64,000 bases of DNA, from NCBI RefSeq assembly GCF_002216685.1, contig NZ_CP022353.1, positions 434,001-498,000 of the forward strand, given 5' to 3'. Every line of letters starts with the position of its first letter. The first letter of the stretch is position 1. Position numbers and translations under genes: made by a program. The notes below the pieces were generated by a model. It made no database searches and had not been told where the DNA came from. It saw only the letters and a list, made by a program, of their open reading frames with translations. This DNA comes from Vibrio tarriae. Lineage in GTDB: Bacteria; Pseudomonadota; Gammaproteobacteria; Enterobacterales; Vibrionaceae. Below are positions 27,701 through 37,000 of the stretch, piece by piece.

Positions 27701-28810
27701 ATGCCAATTAGCACCCCACAAGAGATCATTGAAGACATTCGTCAAGGCAAAATGGTCATTCTGATGGATGATGAAGATCGTGAAAATGAAGGCGATCTGA
27801 TCATGGCGGCTGAGCACATTACGCCAGCAGCGATCAATTTTATGGCAACCCATGGTCGCGGCCTCATCTGTTTAACGCTCACGAAAGAGCGTTGTCGCCG
27901 TCTGGGTTTAAATCCCATGGTGCAAGATAATAATGCGCAGTACACCACCAACTTCACCGTTTCGATTGAAGCGGCCGAAGGCGTGACCACCGGTATTTCA
28001 GCGGCGGATCGCGCGCGCACAGTACAAGCGGCAGTGGCAAAAGAAGCGAAAGCGGCCGATTTGGTTCAGCCGGGGCATATTTTCCCGTTGGCTGCACAAG
28101 ATGGTGGAGTATTAACTCGCGCTGGGCACACAGAAGCTGGGTGTGATTTGGCACGCTTGGCAGGTTTAGAGCCTGCGTCGGTGATTGTGGAAATTCTTAA
28201 TGATGACGGCACCATGGCGCGTCGCCCGGATTTAGAAGTGTTTGCTGAAAAACACGGCTTAAAGCTGGGTACGATTGCAGACTTGATTGAGTACCGCAAC
28301 CACACCGAAACCACCATTGAGCGTGTCGCGCAATGTAAACTGCCAACCGAATATGGTGAGTTTGAACTGGTGACTTACCGCGACATCATCGATAAACAAA
28401 TCCATTTTGCTCTGCGTAAAGGCGATATTACCAGCGCACCAACTCTCGTGCGTGTGCATCTGCAAGACACTTTTACCGATCTACTGCACAGCAACCGTGC
28501 GGCAGAGCGCAGTTGGCCACTTGCGACAGCAATGCAGCGTATTGGGCAAGAAGGTGGGGTGTTGGTGATCCTGGGTCATGAAGAATCGAGTGAGCTATTG
28601 CTGCACCGAGTGAAAATGTTTGAGTTGCAAGATAAAGGCGAAGCTCCTGCGATGGCCAAAAAACAAGGCACTTCACGCCGGGTCGGAGTTGGCTCGCAAA
28701 TCCTTGCTGATCTTGGAGTGAAAGAGATGCGTCTGCTCTCTTCACCAAACAAAAAGTACCACGCATTGGGTGGTTTTGGTCTCAATGTGGTCGAATACGT
28801 CTGCGAATAA
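27701..28810 (+). CDS. ribB: DHBP synthase fused to a degenerate GTP cyclohydrolase II domain (RibBX-type)
   Basis: This 369-residue two-domain protein has an N-terminal 3,4-dihydroxy-2-butanone-4-phosphate synthase half (about 1-205) that is intact: [29 protein letters not shown], and [18 protein letters not shown]. The C-terminal half has the GTP cyclohydrolase II fold but lacks its catalytic features. Where RibA has the zinc-binding cysteines (C-x10-C-x-C) this protein reads [19 protein letters not shown], and the RQEGRxIGL block is replaced by [13 protein letters not shown]. It is therefore expected to supply DHBP only. ATG 27701 is chosen over a longer upstream start that overlaps ribE. 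Confidence 0.93.
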   Translation: MPISTPQEIIEDIRQGKMVILMDDEDRENEGDLIMAAEHITPAAINFMATHGRGLICLTLTKERCRRLGLNPMVQDNNAQYTTNFTVSIEAAEGVTTGISAADRARTVQAAVAKEAKAADLVQPGHIFPLAAQDGGVLTRAGHTEAGCDLARLAGLEPASVIVEILNDDGTMARRPDLEVFAEKHGLKLGTIADLIEYRNHTETTIERVAQCKLPTEYGEFELVTYRDIIDKQIHFALRKGDITSAPTLVRVHLQDTFTDLLHSNRAAERSWPLATAMQRIGQEGGVLVILGHEESSELLLHRVKMFELQDKGEAPAMAKKQGTSRRVGVGSQILADLGVKEMRLLSSPNKKYHALGGFGLNVVEYVCE

Positions 28811-28812
28811 TC

Positions 28813-28943
28813 GCTATTCCCTTGCTACTTGAAGTGGCAGGGGAGTGAGCGACCTTCATTCCCCCCCAAGCATAGAGTCTACCTATGCAGGGGGATGAAC
28901 TTACTGTCCGCCTCGCTGCAAAACCAAGTCGTTTGAGGATATT
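28813..28943. repeat. ERIC-type intergenic repeat, copy 2
   Basis: This diverged ERIC element has arms TTCCCTTGCTACTTGAAGTGG and CCAAGTCGTTTGAGGATA, with a core CATTCCCCCCCAAGCATAGA and CTATGCAGGGGGATGAACTTAC. It lies between the ribB-type gene and ribH, splitting the riboflavin cluster. It is transcribed by read-through if the cluster is one operon, and would fold into a long hairpin in RNA. Confidence 0.75.
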
Positions 28944-29027
28944 TAATGGCTGGTTTATCGCGTTTTAGCTTGATGGCGGTGCGCCGTGTAAGCCCAAATT
29001 TCTGTTAGATATTGCTCACAAATTTGT

Positions 29028-29035
29028 GCTAGAAT
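29028..29035 (+). promoter_or_regulatory. Possible extended -10 promoter of ribH
   Basis: TGCTAGAAT at about 29027-29035 (TG-n-TAGAAT) could initiate transcription about 40 bases before ribH, giving ribH-nusB-thiL their own promoter after the ERIC element. No good -35 is visible. Confidence 0.4.
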
Positions 29036-29076
29036 CCGGCGATTCTCACTTGATGAACAGAGTTAAAGGAAAGCTT

Positions 29077-29547
29077 ATGAAAGTGATCGAGGGTGGTTTC
29101 CCAGCACCAAATGCGAAAATTGCGATTGTGATTTCTCGTTTCAACAGTTTTATCAATGAAAGTTTGCTGTCTGGTGCCATCGATACTCTTAAGCGTCACG
29201 GTCAGATCAGTGATGACAACATTACTGTTGTGCGTTGTCCCGGTGCGGTTGAGCTGCCACTGGTAGCGCAACGTGTTGCAAAAACGGGCGACTACGATGC
29301 GATTGTCTCTCTGGGTTGTGTGATCCGTGGCGGTACACCGCACTTTGACTACGTTTGCAGTGAAATGAATAAAGGTCTGGCACAAGTGTCTCTGGAATTT
29401 AGCATTCCAGTCGCATTCGGTGTGTTGACTGTTGATACTATCGATCAAGCTATTGAACGCGCAGGAACCAAGGCTGGTAATAAGGGTGCTGAAGCAGCAC
29501 TGAGCGCACTTGAGATGATTAATGTTCTTTCTGAAATCGATTCCTAA
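29077..29547 (+). CDS. ribH: 6,7-dimethyl-8-ribityllumazine synthase
   Basis: This 156-residue lumazine synthase condenses DHBP with the ribitylaminouracil to give lumazine, the substrate of RibE. Landmarks: [20 protein letters not shown], the [14 protein letters not shown] loop, [17 protein letters not shown] with the catalytic His, and [14 protein letters not shown] 29077 follows TTAAAGGA at good spacing and gives the usual N-terminus [14 protein letters not shown]. The stop overlaps the nusB start (TAATG). Confidence 0.97.
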   Translation: MKVIEGGFPAPNAKIAIVISRFNSFINESLLSGAIDTLKRHGQISDDNITVVRCPGAVELPLVAQRVAKTGDYDAIVSLGCVIRGGTPHFDYVCSEMNKGLAQVSLEFSIPVAFGVLTVDTIDQAIERAGTKAGNKGAEAALSALEMINVLSEIDS

Positions 29548-30017
29548 TGGGGGCCAGTGTGAAACCAGCCGCACGTCGTAATGCACGTCAATTTGCGCTA
29601 CAAGCAATTTATTCATGGCAAATTACTAAAGAGAATGTTGCGACTATTGAAGAGCAATTTCTAACCAGCGGTAAGTACGATGAAGAAGAACATCGTGCCG
29701 CTGAGCCAGCTCTTGCTGCTCCTGAAACCGATGTTTCTTATTTCCGTGATCTGCTGGCGGGTGTGGTTTTAAACCATAATGAACTCGACAGCAAACTGCG
29801 TCCTTTTGTTTCTCGTCCGATGCAAGATCTGGACATGATGGAACTGGCGCTACTGCGTTTGGCCATGTATGAAATGACGCGTCGTGAAGACGTACCATAC
29901 AAAGTGGTGATTAACGAGGCTATTGAACTGGCAAAAGTGTTTGCTGCGGAAGATAGCCATAAATTCGTTAACGGTGTGCTGGATAAAGCCGCACCGCACG
30001 TACGTAAGAAAGCGTAA
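29547..30017 (+). CDS. nusB: Transcription antitermination factor NusB
   Basis: This 156-residue all-helical RNA-binding protein pairs with NusE (S10) on boxA of rRNA leaders to prevent premature termination. Blocks: [57 protein letters not shown], and [30 protein letters not shown]. Translation is coupled to ribH through TAATG. A strong terminator follows, separating it from thiL. Confidence 0.97.
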   Translation: MGASVKPAARRNARQFALQAIYSWQITKENVATIEEQFLTSGKYDEEEHRAAEPALAAPETDVSYFRDLLAGVVLNHNELDSKLRPFVSRPMQDLDMMELALLRLAMYEMTRREDVPYKVVINEAIELAKVFAAEDSHKFVNGVLDKAAPHVRKKA

Positions 30018-30033
30018 TCCGTTTTCCACTAGA

Positions 30034-30059
30034 AGGTCAGCAGTTGCTGACCTTTTTTC
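30034..30059 (+). terminator. Terminator after nusB
   Basis: AAGGTCAGC (30034-30042) and GCTGACCTT (30047-30055) form a perfect nine-base stem with an AGTT loop and a run of six T. Confidence 0.92.
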
Positions 30060-30104
30060 TTGATAAGCTGCGACCTAATGCAGCGTTTCAACCAAAGAGT
30101 CTGG

Positions 30105-31082
30105 ATGATGTTTGGTGAATTTAATTTAATCGATAAATACTTTTCCAACCGACAAGCACAACGCAAAGACGTTCACTTAGCCTTAGGTGATGACTGTGCG
30201 ATTGTCAAAGTTCCTGAAAACTCGCGTGTGGCGATCAGCACGGATACCTTAGTCGCTGGAACCCATTTTCTGGCACAAGCTAATCCTGCTTGGGTTGCCC
30301 ATAAAGCGCTAGCCTCGAACATCAGTGATTTGGCGGCGATGGGCGCGACTCCGGCTTGGGTTTCTCTTGCGCTGACTCTGCCTGAAATCGATGAGGAGTG
30401 GTTAAAGCCGTTCTGCGATGCTTTTTTCGAGTTGGCCAATTATTACAATGTGCAGCTGATTGGTGGTGATACCACCAAAGGGCCACTCAGTATCACATTA
30501 ACCGTGCAGGGTTTTTTACCCAAAGAGCAGGCTATGCTGCGTAGCGGAGCGAAAGTTGGCGATTGGCTCTATGTCACGGGCGATCTAGGGGATAGTCAAG
30601 CCGGCTTAGACGTGATTTTAGATCCGGAAAAGCGCCATTTACCCTTCGCCGATATTCTTGAGCAGCGCCATTACTTATCGACGCCACGCATTGTGGCAGG
30701 GCAAGCCTTGGTGCATTTGGCCTCTTCGGCGATTGATATTTCCGATGGCCTGATTGCCGATCTGCAACACATTTTGCGGCGTTCCAATGTTGGGGCGAGT
30801 ATTGATGTCAGCTTGCTGCCTCTGTCTAAAGAGCTATTACAGTTTGTAGACAGTGTCACTAGTGCGCAGCAGTATGCCTTGACCAGCGGTGAAGAGTACG
30901 AACTCTGCTTCACCATTCCAGAAGAAAACCGAGGCTCGCTGGAAAATGCGCTCGCCCATTGCGGCACAAAAGTGACCTGTATTGGCCAAATTCGCCCGGC
31001 CGGTACGTTTGAGCTGCACAATCAGGGGAAAAAGCTCGATTGGCAACTGGCTGGGTATGATCATTTCAAGGTGAAAGCATGA
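30105..31082 (+). CDS. thiL: Thiamine-monophosphate kinase
   Basis: This 325-residue enzyme phosphorylates thiamine monophosphate to thiamine pyrophosphate. It belongs to the PurM/ThiL/SelD fold family. N-terminus GEFNLIDKYFSNRQAQRKDVHLALGDDCAI carries the metal-binding GDDCA, followed by TDTLVAGTHFL, SNISDLAAMGATPAW, and IGGDTTKGPLSIT, then DISDGLIADL. ATG 30105 (next to a second ATG at 30108) is chosen because AAAGAG precedes it and the E. coli protein starts at the same place. An upstream extension to 30060 overlaps the terminator. It overlaps pgpA by four bases (ATGA). Confidence 0.95.
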   Translation: MMFGEFNLIDKYFSNRQAQRKDVHLALGDDCAIVKVPENSRVAISTDTLVAGTHFLAQANPAWVAHKALASNISDLAAMGATPAWVSLALTLPEIDEEWLKPFCDAFFELANYYNVQLIGGDTTKGPLSITLTVQGFLPKEQAMLRSGAKVGDWLYVTGDLGDSQAGLDVILDPEKRHLPFADILEQRHYLSTPRIVAGQALVHLASSAIDISDGLIADLQHILRRSNVGASIDVSLLPLSKELLQFVDSVTSAQQYALTSGEEYELCFTIPEENRGSLENALAHCGTKVTCIGQIRPAGTFELHNQGKKLDWQLAGYDHFKVKA

Positions 31083-31588
31083 GCGATCCACGCAGTAATC
31101 TCTCCTTAAGTAACCCTTGGCACTTGCTTGCTACTGGTTTTGGCAGTGGCTTGTCGCCCATCGTACCCGGAACGATGGGCACGTTAGCATCGGTGCCATT
31201 TTATTTAATGCTGGCACAGCTCCCTTTTACTCTGTATGCCGTCGTGGTTGTGTTCGCTAGCCTCATTGGCATAAAAATTTGCCAAGTCACCTCAGATGAT
31301 ATGCAGGTACACGATCACGGTTCGATTGTTTGGGATGAATTTTCCGGTTTTTGGATCACTATGCTGATTGTGCCGTTATACCAATTACCGGTTTTCGATT
31401 GGAAATGGCTCTTGACAGGTTTTGTGCTATTTCGCTTTTTCGATATGCTCAAACCGTGGCCGATCAGTTGGTTGGATAAGCGTGTGCATGGTGGTTTCGG
31501 CATCATGATTGATGATTTAGTGGCTGGGGTAATGGCCGCGATTAGTTTAGCGGCCATCGGCTATTGGTTAGAGTGGTTGCCTGCTTGA
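31079..31588 (+). CDS. pgpA: Phosphatidylglycerophosphatase A
   Basis: This 169-residue inner-membrane phosphatase dephosphorylates phosphatidylglycerophosphate to phosphatidylglycerol. The family signature is seen in LLATGFGSGLSPIVPGTMGTLASVP, the DEFSGFWI segment after HDHGSIVWDE, and the C-terminal GGFGIMIDDLVAGVMAA. Four transmembrane helices are likely. It is translationally coupled to thiL by a four-base overlap and is followed by an 18-base perfect palindrome. Confidence 0.95.
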   Translation: MSDPRSNLSLSNPWHLLATGFGSGLSPIVPGTMGTLASVPFYLMLAQLPFTLYAVVVVFASLIGIKICQVTSDDMQVHDHGSIVWDEFSGFWITMLIVPLYQLPVFDWKWLLTGFVLFRFFDMLKPWPISWLDKRVHGGFGIMIDDLVAGVMAAISLAAIGYWLEWLPA

Positions 31589-31602
31589 GATTCGCTTGTT
31601 TA

Positions 31603-31620
31603 GGTTCCCCTAGGGGAACC
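31603..31620. terminator. Perfect 18-base palindrome between convergent genes
   Basis: GGTTCCCCTAGGGGAACC is fully self-complementary and is flanked by TTTA on the left and AAAC on the right. It sits between the convergent pgpA and DUF3461 genes and probably acts as a weak bidirectional terminator, although the T runs are short. Confidence 0.55.
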
Positions 31621-31628
31621 AAACTCAG

Positions 31629-32012
31629 CTAGTTTAATTTTTGCAAATCGGCTTCAATTTCGGCAATTTTACTGGCAACGACCTTTTCCAAGTGGCGTAA
31701 ATCATTAAGAATTTTCTGTTTCACGTCCACTTCACCCATGACTTCAGGTTTGGTTATCTTGTTCAGCTCATCAATCACCAGCGTTAAATTGCGATTAATT
31801 TCAGTGACTTCTTTGTACTGATGACTGCCGCTGTCGACCAATACATTTTTGATCTGCCTTGGATACTTAAACTTGACGCTTTTGGCGAACAGTTCGCCCT
31901 TTTGCTTTTTGAAGTAGATCTTTAATACATCTTTATGCGCTTCTTGGCGCAGCGAATAGCGTTCAATTTGCGTAGGTTCATTAATACCCAAGCCAACGAG
32001 ATGGGGAAACAT
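31629..32012 (-). CDS. DUF3461 family protein
   Basis: This is a 127-residue conserved protein of unknown function. It matches the DUF3461 family pattern [25 protein letters not shown], then [26 protein letters not shown], followed by a helical tail rich in Lys/Glu ([25 protein letters not shown]). It has no signal peptide or membrane segment. ATG 32012 (minus strand) follows AAGAGGTTG and gives the family N-terminus; a longer frame to 32042 is not conserved. It is separated from glnD by an ERIC repeat. Confidence 0.85.
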   Translation of the reverse strand: MFPHLVGLGINEPTQIERYSLRQEAHKDVLKIYFKKQKGELFAKSVKFKYPRQIKNVLVDSGSHQYKEVTEINRNLTLVIDELNKITKPEVMGEVDVKQKILNDLRHLEKVVASKIAEIEADLQKLN

Positions 32013-32049
32013 AGGCAACCTCTTAGTTAAAATAACCCGCACGCCTCTT

Positions 32050-32180
32050 GATATACCCTTCCTACTTGAAGCTGCAGCGGTGTTAGCTACGTTCGTTCAC
32101 CCCAATCACATAGTTTGTCTATGCTCATGGGGACTCACTCACTTGCCGCCTACCTGCAACTCCAAGTTGTTTGGGTATAT
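32050..32180. repeat. ERIC-type intergenic repeat, copy 3 (best preserved)
   Basis: This 131-bp element has complementary ends (ATATACCCTTCCTACTTGAAG at the left, CCAAGTTGTTTGGGTATAT at the right) and the conserved core GTTCGTTCACCCCAATCACA, TAGTTTGTCTATGCTCATGGGGA. It is the closest of the three copies to the published ERIC consensus (core TGACTGGGGTGAGCG, GTGAATCCCC). It lies between DUF3461 and glnD. The ~105 bases after it contain nothing recognisable. Confidence 0.92.
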
Positions 32181-32287
32181 ACATTTACCAAGATGGCACT
32201 CAATTTACTGTAGCAGCTGGTTGATGTGCCTGACAGTTCAATAGGTTAACTTGTGCTCAAGATCGCACCCGCACCTTGACCGTTTCG

Positions 32288-34918
32288 CTACTGAGCGCTA
32301 GGAGCGAGCTCTGCGACATGTTCAATCAATTTCTCGCGCAAGTGCTGCTCCTCCTCTTCATTGAGGCGAGTGCCTTGGGCGTTGGTTAAAATGAATAAGT
32401 CTTCTGCGCGCTCACCTATGGTCGTGATTTTAGCTGCATGCAAATCCAAGTTGAGTTCGGCAAAGGTGGCTCCGACGGTAGCCAGTAGCCCCGGCGTATC
32501 CAGCGCGACGAACTCCATTAAGGTGCGCTTTTTACTCTTGGTTGGTAGAAAATCAACCTGAGTTTTGACTTTAAAGTGCTGCAAGTTACGAGGAATGCGC
32601 CGTGCCTTTTGCGTGGTAGGACGACCATCTTCCAGTACATGCACCAGATGACGAATCAATGCTTGATGGCGATCTTCTTCAATGGCTTGCCCATTTTGGT
32701 CAAGTACCATGAAAGTATCGAGTACATAACCGTCTTTACTGGCCATGATTTGCGCGTCATGCACGTTCAGATTACGCCGGTCTAGCTCGGCAACCACAGT
32801 CGCAAATAAAGCAGCTTGATCCTTGGTGTAGATAAACACTTCCGTTCCGCCGCGAGTGGCTTTTTTGCTGAGTAAAACCAAAGGTTTGCTACTGTCTTCA
32901 TGGCGTAATAAATGGGTGCAGTGCCACGCGATCTGTTTATGAGTATGGCGCAAGAAATAATCGGCTTTAAAGCGCTGCCATAACACCTCAATTTCACGGC
33001 TAGAGAAGCCTTCTTTGCGCAGCAGGGCAGAGGCCATTTGCTGGTTATGACGAATGCGTTCACGGACATCGACGGGATTTTCTAGGCCGCGCCGTAGCGC
33101 GCGCTGGGTTGAGTAAAAGAGCTCTGCCAGCAAAGTGCGTTTCCAGCTGTTCCAAAGCTCAGGGTTGGTGGCGCAGATATCGGCGACGGTTAAACACACC
33201 AAGTATTCGAGGCGCTCTTCATCACGCACTTTTTTGGCAAATTCGATGATCACATCTGGATCGTAGATATCACGACGCTGCGCGGTGACCGACATCAGGA
33301 GGTGATTTTTGACCAGCCAAGCGACCAATTTCGCTTCCGGTTTAGATAAACCGTGCTCAATACAGAAATCAAACGCTTCATCAGCACCAATTTCTGAGTG
33401 ATCACCGCCGCGTCCTTTACCGATATCATGGAAAATGGCCGCGAGGATGAGCAGCTCTTTTTTCTGAATTTTAGGGTAAATTTCACAGCAAATAGGGTGG
33501 CGATCGTGGTTATTGGCATCACTGAATAGATGGATATGTTTGAGTAGACGAATACTATGTTCATCCACTGTATAGACGTGGAACAAGTCGAACTGCATCT
33601 GGCCAACAATCTGGTTCCATTGGGGCAAATAAGCAGCAAGTACGCCCAGCTTGTGCATTTGGCTAAACGCTTTATGCAGTGCGTTGGGGTGGCGTACCAG
33701 CTCAATAAACTTTTCGCGTGCGGCGGGAAGGGTGTGCAGAAATTTATTCAGTCGGCGACGAGCCGTGCGCAATTGGCGCATGGTGGCTGGCGCAACCGAT
33801 TCGATGGTGGAGTCGCTGGCCATGTGCAAAAACATATCCAGAATGGTTTCTGGACGAGCTTGAAATAGCGCGGGTTTACGCGCTTCAATCATATTGCCAC
33901 GGCGTTGGAAGTCATCATCAATAATCACGGCTTCGGCTTCTTCACCATTATTGAGGATCGCTTTGTCGAAGATTTTCAGCAGCATTTTGTTGAGCTCAGC
34001 CACACGACGCAGGGTGCGGAAAAACTCTTTCATCATCATCTCTATGCCACGGTTGCCTTCACCAAAGTAACCGAGATGACGAGCAACTTGCACTTGATGG
34101 GCGAAGGTTAAGCGGTTGTCGTAACGTTTCAGCTCAATGTGCAGCGCAAAACGCACGCGCCATAAAAAGTCTTGGCACTCAACCAGCTCACGGTATTCGG
34201 CATCGGTCAGAAAACCAAAGCGGCTCATCTCATACAAGGACGTCGCCCCAAAATGGCGGCGTGCGACCCAACTTAAGGTGTGAATATCGCGTAGCCCACC
34301 GGGAGTCGATTTGATGTCTGGCTCTAAGTTGTAGGTGGTATCGTGATATCGAGCGTGGCGCTCTTTCTGCTCACGCACTTTGGCTTGATAGAAGATTTCA
34401 CTTGGCCAGAAAGACTCAGAATGGATGACCATTTTGAGACGATGAAAAGTATCTTCACAACCGCACAGTAGTCGCGCCTCTTGCAAGTTAGTGGCCACCG
34501 TGAGGTCGGTTTTACCGATTTCAGCACACTGTTCCACGGTTCGTACCGCGTGGCCAATCTCCAATTTTAAGTCCCATAACAGGGTGAGAAATTGGCTGAT
34601 TTTATTGGCGACTTGTTCGCTGAGCGGCTGTTGAGATAAGACTAAGAGATCGATGTCTGAGAGAGGGTGTAGCTCGCCACGCCCATAACCCCCAACCGCG
34701 ACTAAACTCACTTCAACCAGCTCATCAAAGCCAAAAAATTGCCACAAACGGTGGAGTAGCAGGTCCATGTATTCGGAGCGGCCAAGCACTAAGTCGGTCA
34801 CTGGATGGTGATCGAAAAACTCCTGCTTTTGGTATTCAGTAAAGCTTTCGAGCTGCTGCTTTAAGCTCTCTACCGTCAGTTGGGGTTCTTGAAATGTGAT
34901 AGGGGATTGATACGGCAT
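32288..34918 (-). CDS. glnD: Bifunctional PII uridylyltransferase / uridylyl-removing enzyme
   Basis: This 876-residue nitrogen sensor uridylylates PII (GlnB) at low glutamine and removes UMP at high glutamine. Domain order: nucleotidyltransferase with VAVGGYGRGELHPLSDIDLLVLS, a helical linker, an HD domain with AAIFHDIGKGRGGDHSEIGADEA, and two C-terminal ACT domains (TEVFIYTKDQAALFATVVAELD and EFVALDTPGLLATVGATFAELN) for glutamine sensing. The ATG at 34918 is preferred to one five codons upstream on family length. Its substrate GlnB is encoded at 57534 in this window. Confidence 0.96.
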   Translation of the reverse strand: MPYQSPITFQEPQLTVESLKQQLESFTEYQKQEFFDHHPVTDLVLGRSEYMDLLLHRLWQFFGFDELVEVSLVAVGGYGRGELHPLSDIDLLVLSQQPLSEQVANKISQFLTLLWDLKLEIGHAVRTVEQCAEIGKTDLTVATNLQEARLLCGCEDTFHRLKMVIHSESFWPSEIFYQAKVREQKERHARYHDTTYNLEPDIKSTPGGLRDIHTLSWVARRHFGATSLYEMSRFGFLTDAEYRELVECQDFLWRVRFALHIELKRYDNRLTFAHQVQVARHLGYFGEGNRGIEMMMKEFFRTLRRVAELNKMLLKIFDKAILNNGEEAEAVIIDDDFQRRGNMIEARKPALFQARPETILDMFLHMASDSTIESVAPATMRQLRTARRRLNKFLHTLPAAREKFIELVRHPNALHKAFSQMHKLGVLAAYLPQWNQIVGQMQFDLFHVYTVDEHSIRLLKHIHLFSDANNHDRHPICCEIYPKIQKKELLILAAIFHDIGKGRGGDHSEIGADEAFDFCIEHGLSKPEAKLVAWLVKNHLLMSVTAQRRDIYDPDVIIEFAKKVRDEERLEYLVCLTVADICATNPELWNSWKRTLLAELFYSTQRALRRGLENPVDVRERIRHNQQMASALLRKEGFSSREIEVLWQRFKADYFLRHTHKQIAWHCTHLLRHEDSSKPLVLLSKKATRGGTEVFIYTKDQAALFATVVAELDRRNLNVHDAQIMASKDGYVLDTFMVLDQNGQAIEEDRHQALIRHLVHVLEDGRPTTQKARRIPRNLQHFKVKTQVDFLPTKSKKRTLMEFVALDTPGLLATVGATFAELNLDLHAAKITTIGERAEDLFILTNAQGTRLNEEEEQHLREKLIEHVAELAPSAQ

Positions 34919-34975
34919 AGCGCGTCCATGCAAGCGTTAACACGAATGGAGCCAATCTAGCAGATGGCGACGGAT

Positions 34976-35007
34976 AAAAAAATATCCCTGACCAGCAGGG
35001 ATATTTT
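34976..35007 (-). terminator. Terminator after map
   Basis: AAAATATCCCTG and CAGGGATATTTT flank an ACCAG loop; on the minus strand the stem ends in a T run (A run at 34976-34984 on plus). It lies about 20 bases beyond the map stop, separating map from glnD. Confidence 0.88.
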
Positions 35008-35022
35008 CAATCGAAGGTAAAC

Positions 35023-35865
35023 TTAGGCGTTATTCAAGATGCGTGGCAGGCTTTCTTCACTGCGTAGCGTCAGGATTTCACAGCCTGTTGCAGTGACCAA
35101 AATCGTGTGTTCCCACTGGGCAGATTTTTTGCCATCGGCGGTGTAGACCGTCCAGCTATCTTCATCATCAAGACGGCAGCCAAATTTACCGGCGTTAATC
35201 ATGGGCTCAATGGTGAAAATCATCCCTTCACGCAGCACGGTGCGGTCACTGTTTTTGTAGTGCACCACTTGTGGCTCTTCATGGAACTCAGCACCAATGC
35301 CGTGACCACAGTAATCACGCACGATAGAGAATTTAAAGCGCGGGTTGTTTTTGTTGTTGGCCTTGATGTGTTTTTCAATCGTGGTGCCAATTTCGCCCAA
35401 TTGAACGCCCGGCTTGACCTGTTTAAGTGCGAGGTAAAGACACTCTTGCGCCACATGACACAGGCGCTTGTCTTCAATCGACACATCGCCAATCAAAAAC
35501 ATTTTTGAGGTATCGCCGTGGTAGCCGTCTTTGATAACCGTAATATCGATATTAAGGATGTCACCATCACGCAGTACCGCAGGACGTTGGATCTGACCAA
35601 AATAAGTATCTTCACTGGCAGGAATGCCGTGGCAGACAATGTGGTTGATCGACGTGCAGATCGATTTTGGAAAACCGTGATAATTCAGTGGTGCCGGAAT
35701 CGCGCCTTGAACTTCAGTAATGTACTTATGACATATCTGATCCAGCTCTTCGGTAGTCACGCCTGCTTTCACATGAGGTTCAATCATTTCGAGAACTTCA
35801 GCGGCTAAGCGGCCCGCAACGCGCATTTTTTCAATTTCTACGGCATTCTTGATTTTTATAGACAT
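35023..35865 (-). CDS. map: Type I methionine aminopeptidase
   Basis: This 280-residue enzyme removes N-terminal methionine from nascent proteins. Metal ligands and family blocks: INHIVCHGIPA, DGDILNIDITVIKDGYHGDTSKMF (two Asp ligands), DYCGHGIGAEFHEEPQVVHY (His and Glu region), and EGMIFTIEPMINAG. The C-terminus extends about 15 residues past the E. coli protein (RSEESLPRILNNA). It is divergent from rpsB, the widely conserved arrangement. Confidence 0.96.
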   Translation of the reverse strand: MSIKIKNAVEIEKMRVAGRLAAEVLEMIEPHVKAGVTTEELDQICHKYITEVQGAIPAPLNYHGFPKSICTSINHIVCHGIPASEDTYFGQIQRPAVLRDGDILNIDITVIKDGYHGDTSKMFLIGDVSIEDKRLCHVAQECLYLALKQVKPGVQLGEIGTTIEKHIKANNKNNPRFKFSIVRDYCGHGIGAEFHEEPQVVHYKNSDRTVLREGMIFTIEPMINAGKFGCRLDDEDSWTVYTADGKKSAQWEHTILVTATGCEILTLRSEESLPRILNNA

Positions 35866-36207
35866 CGGCTTTCTCTACTCACTTGTGAGCACACAAGGTG
35901 CTAGTGGCGCTATTGTAACAATGGACAGATGAAGCGCAAGAAAACAGTCGCCCGGCGCTAAAATCGAGCGGCGAACTCATGGCTTTGCATTGGCTATCGA
36001 CGAATTTTTTCTAGCCACACAGGGGCAAAATATGGTATAAAGCGCGCCGGAATCCGGGTCCTTGTTCTCCTTGTCGGCGAAAAGGATTGGGAACCGCAAA
36101 CCTAATTGTTTAAATCACACACATTCCGACACGTGTTCCGGGGTGCTCCAATTGAGGAGTCGGATATACGGGGAATGTGGAGGCCTAACCCCATAGAGGA
36201 ATTTAAA
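35866..36207 (+). promoter_or_regulatory. map-rpsB divergent region with rpsB promoter and S2-responsive-type leader
   Basis: A promoter with an extended -10 TGG-TATAAA (36036-36041) followed by a GC-rich discriminator GCGCGCC, typical of growth-rate-controlled promoters, gives a leader of about 160 nt. The leader folds: CACATTCC (about 36119) can pair with GGAATGTG (36173-36180), enclosing CTCC-AATTGA-GGAG. This resembles the conserved gammaproteobacterial rpsB leader through which ribosomal protein S2 represses rpsB-tsf. The part near map shows no other features. Confidence 0.65.
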
Positions 36208-36933
36208 ATGGCATCTGTATCAATGCGCGATATGCTGACAGCGGGCGTACACTTCGGTCACCAAACTCGTTACTGGAACCCAAAAATGAAGCAATTCATT
36301 TTCGGTGCTCGTAACCGCGTTCACATCATCAACCTAGAAAAAACTGTACCAATGTTCAACGAAGCTCTAGCTGAGCTGGCAAAAGTTGGCGAGAAAAAAG
36401 GTAAAGTTCTGTTCGTAGGTACTAAGCGCGCTGCATCTGAGTCTGTTAAAGAAGCTGCTCTAGCAAGCAACCAATACTACGTTAACAACCGCTGGTTGGG
36501 CGGTATGCTGACTAACTGGAAAACTGTTCGTCAGTCAATCAAGCGTCTGAAAGAGCTGGAAGTTCAATCAACTGACGGTACTTTTGACAAGCTGACTAAG
36601 AAAGAAGCTCTAATGCGCACTCGCGAAATGGAGAAACTTGAAAAGTCTCTTGGCGGTATCAAAGATATGGGCGGCCTGCCTGACGCTCTGTTCGTAATCG
36701 ACGCAGATCACGAGCACATCGCTATCAAAGAAGCGAACAACCTAGGTATTCCAGTATTTGCTGTTGTTGATACTAACTCTAGCCCAGACGGCGTAGACTA
36801 CATCATCCCAGGTAACGACGACGCGATCCGCGCTGTTCAACTGTACCTGAATGCGGCTGCTGCTTCGATCAATGAAGGTCGTAACAAAGACGCTGTTGTA
36901 GCTGAAAAAGACGGTTTCGTAGAAGCGGAATAA
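36208..36933 (+). CDS. rpsB: 30S ribosomal protein S2
   Basis: This is a 241-residue ribosomal protein. Family blocks: [66 protein letters not shown], and [21 protein letters not shown] 36208 follows AGAGGAAT. The frame is open upstream to 36106 but that part overlaps the structured leader. It is co-transcribed with tsf through a partial terminator. Codon choice is highly biased, as expected for high expression. Confidence 0.98.
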   Translation: MASVSMRDMLTAGVHFGHQTRYWNPKMKQFIFGARNRVHIINLEKTVPMFNEALAELAKVGEKKGKVLFVGTKRAASESVKEAALASNQYYVNNRWLGGMLTNWKTVRQSIKRLKELEVQSTDGTFDKLTKKEALMRTREMEKLEKSLGGIKDMGGLPDALFVIDADHEHIAIKEANNLGIPVFAVVDTNSSPDGVDYIIPGNDDAIRAVQLYLNAAAASINEGRNKDAVVAEKDGFVEAE

Positions 36934-37000
36934 TCTCGGCTCTGAGTGAAACTTAGGCTATCTGCCATAATTGTGCAGCATAGACCAAGTTATAGTTAGC

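Noticed and set aside
25870..29076. FMN riboswitch (RFN element) in the riboflavin cluster
   Set aside because: I looked upstream of ribD, the ribB-type gene and ribH and saw no RFN-like conserved segments; the long structure before ribH is an ERIC repeat.
10020..32180. ERIC copies as insertion sequences
   Set aside because: They are about 130 bp, palindromic and without a transposase frame or target duplications that I can see.
36106..36207. N-terminal extension of rpsB to 36106
   Set aside because: It translates the structured leader, while ATG 36208 with AGAGGAAT gives the universal S2 start.
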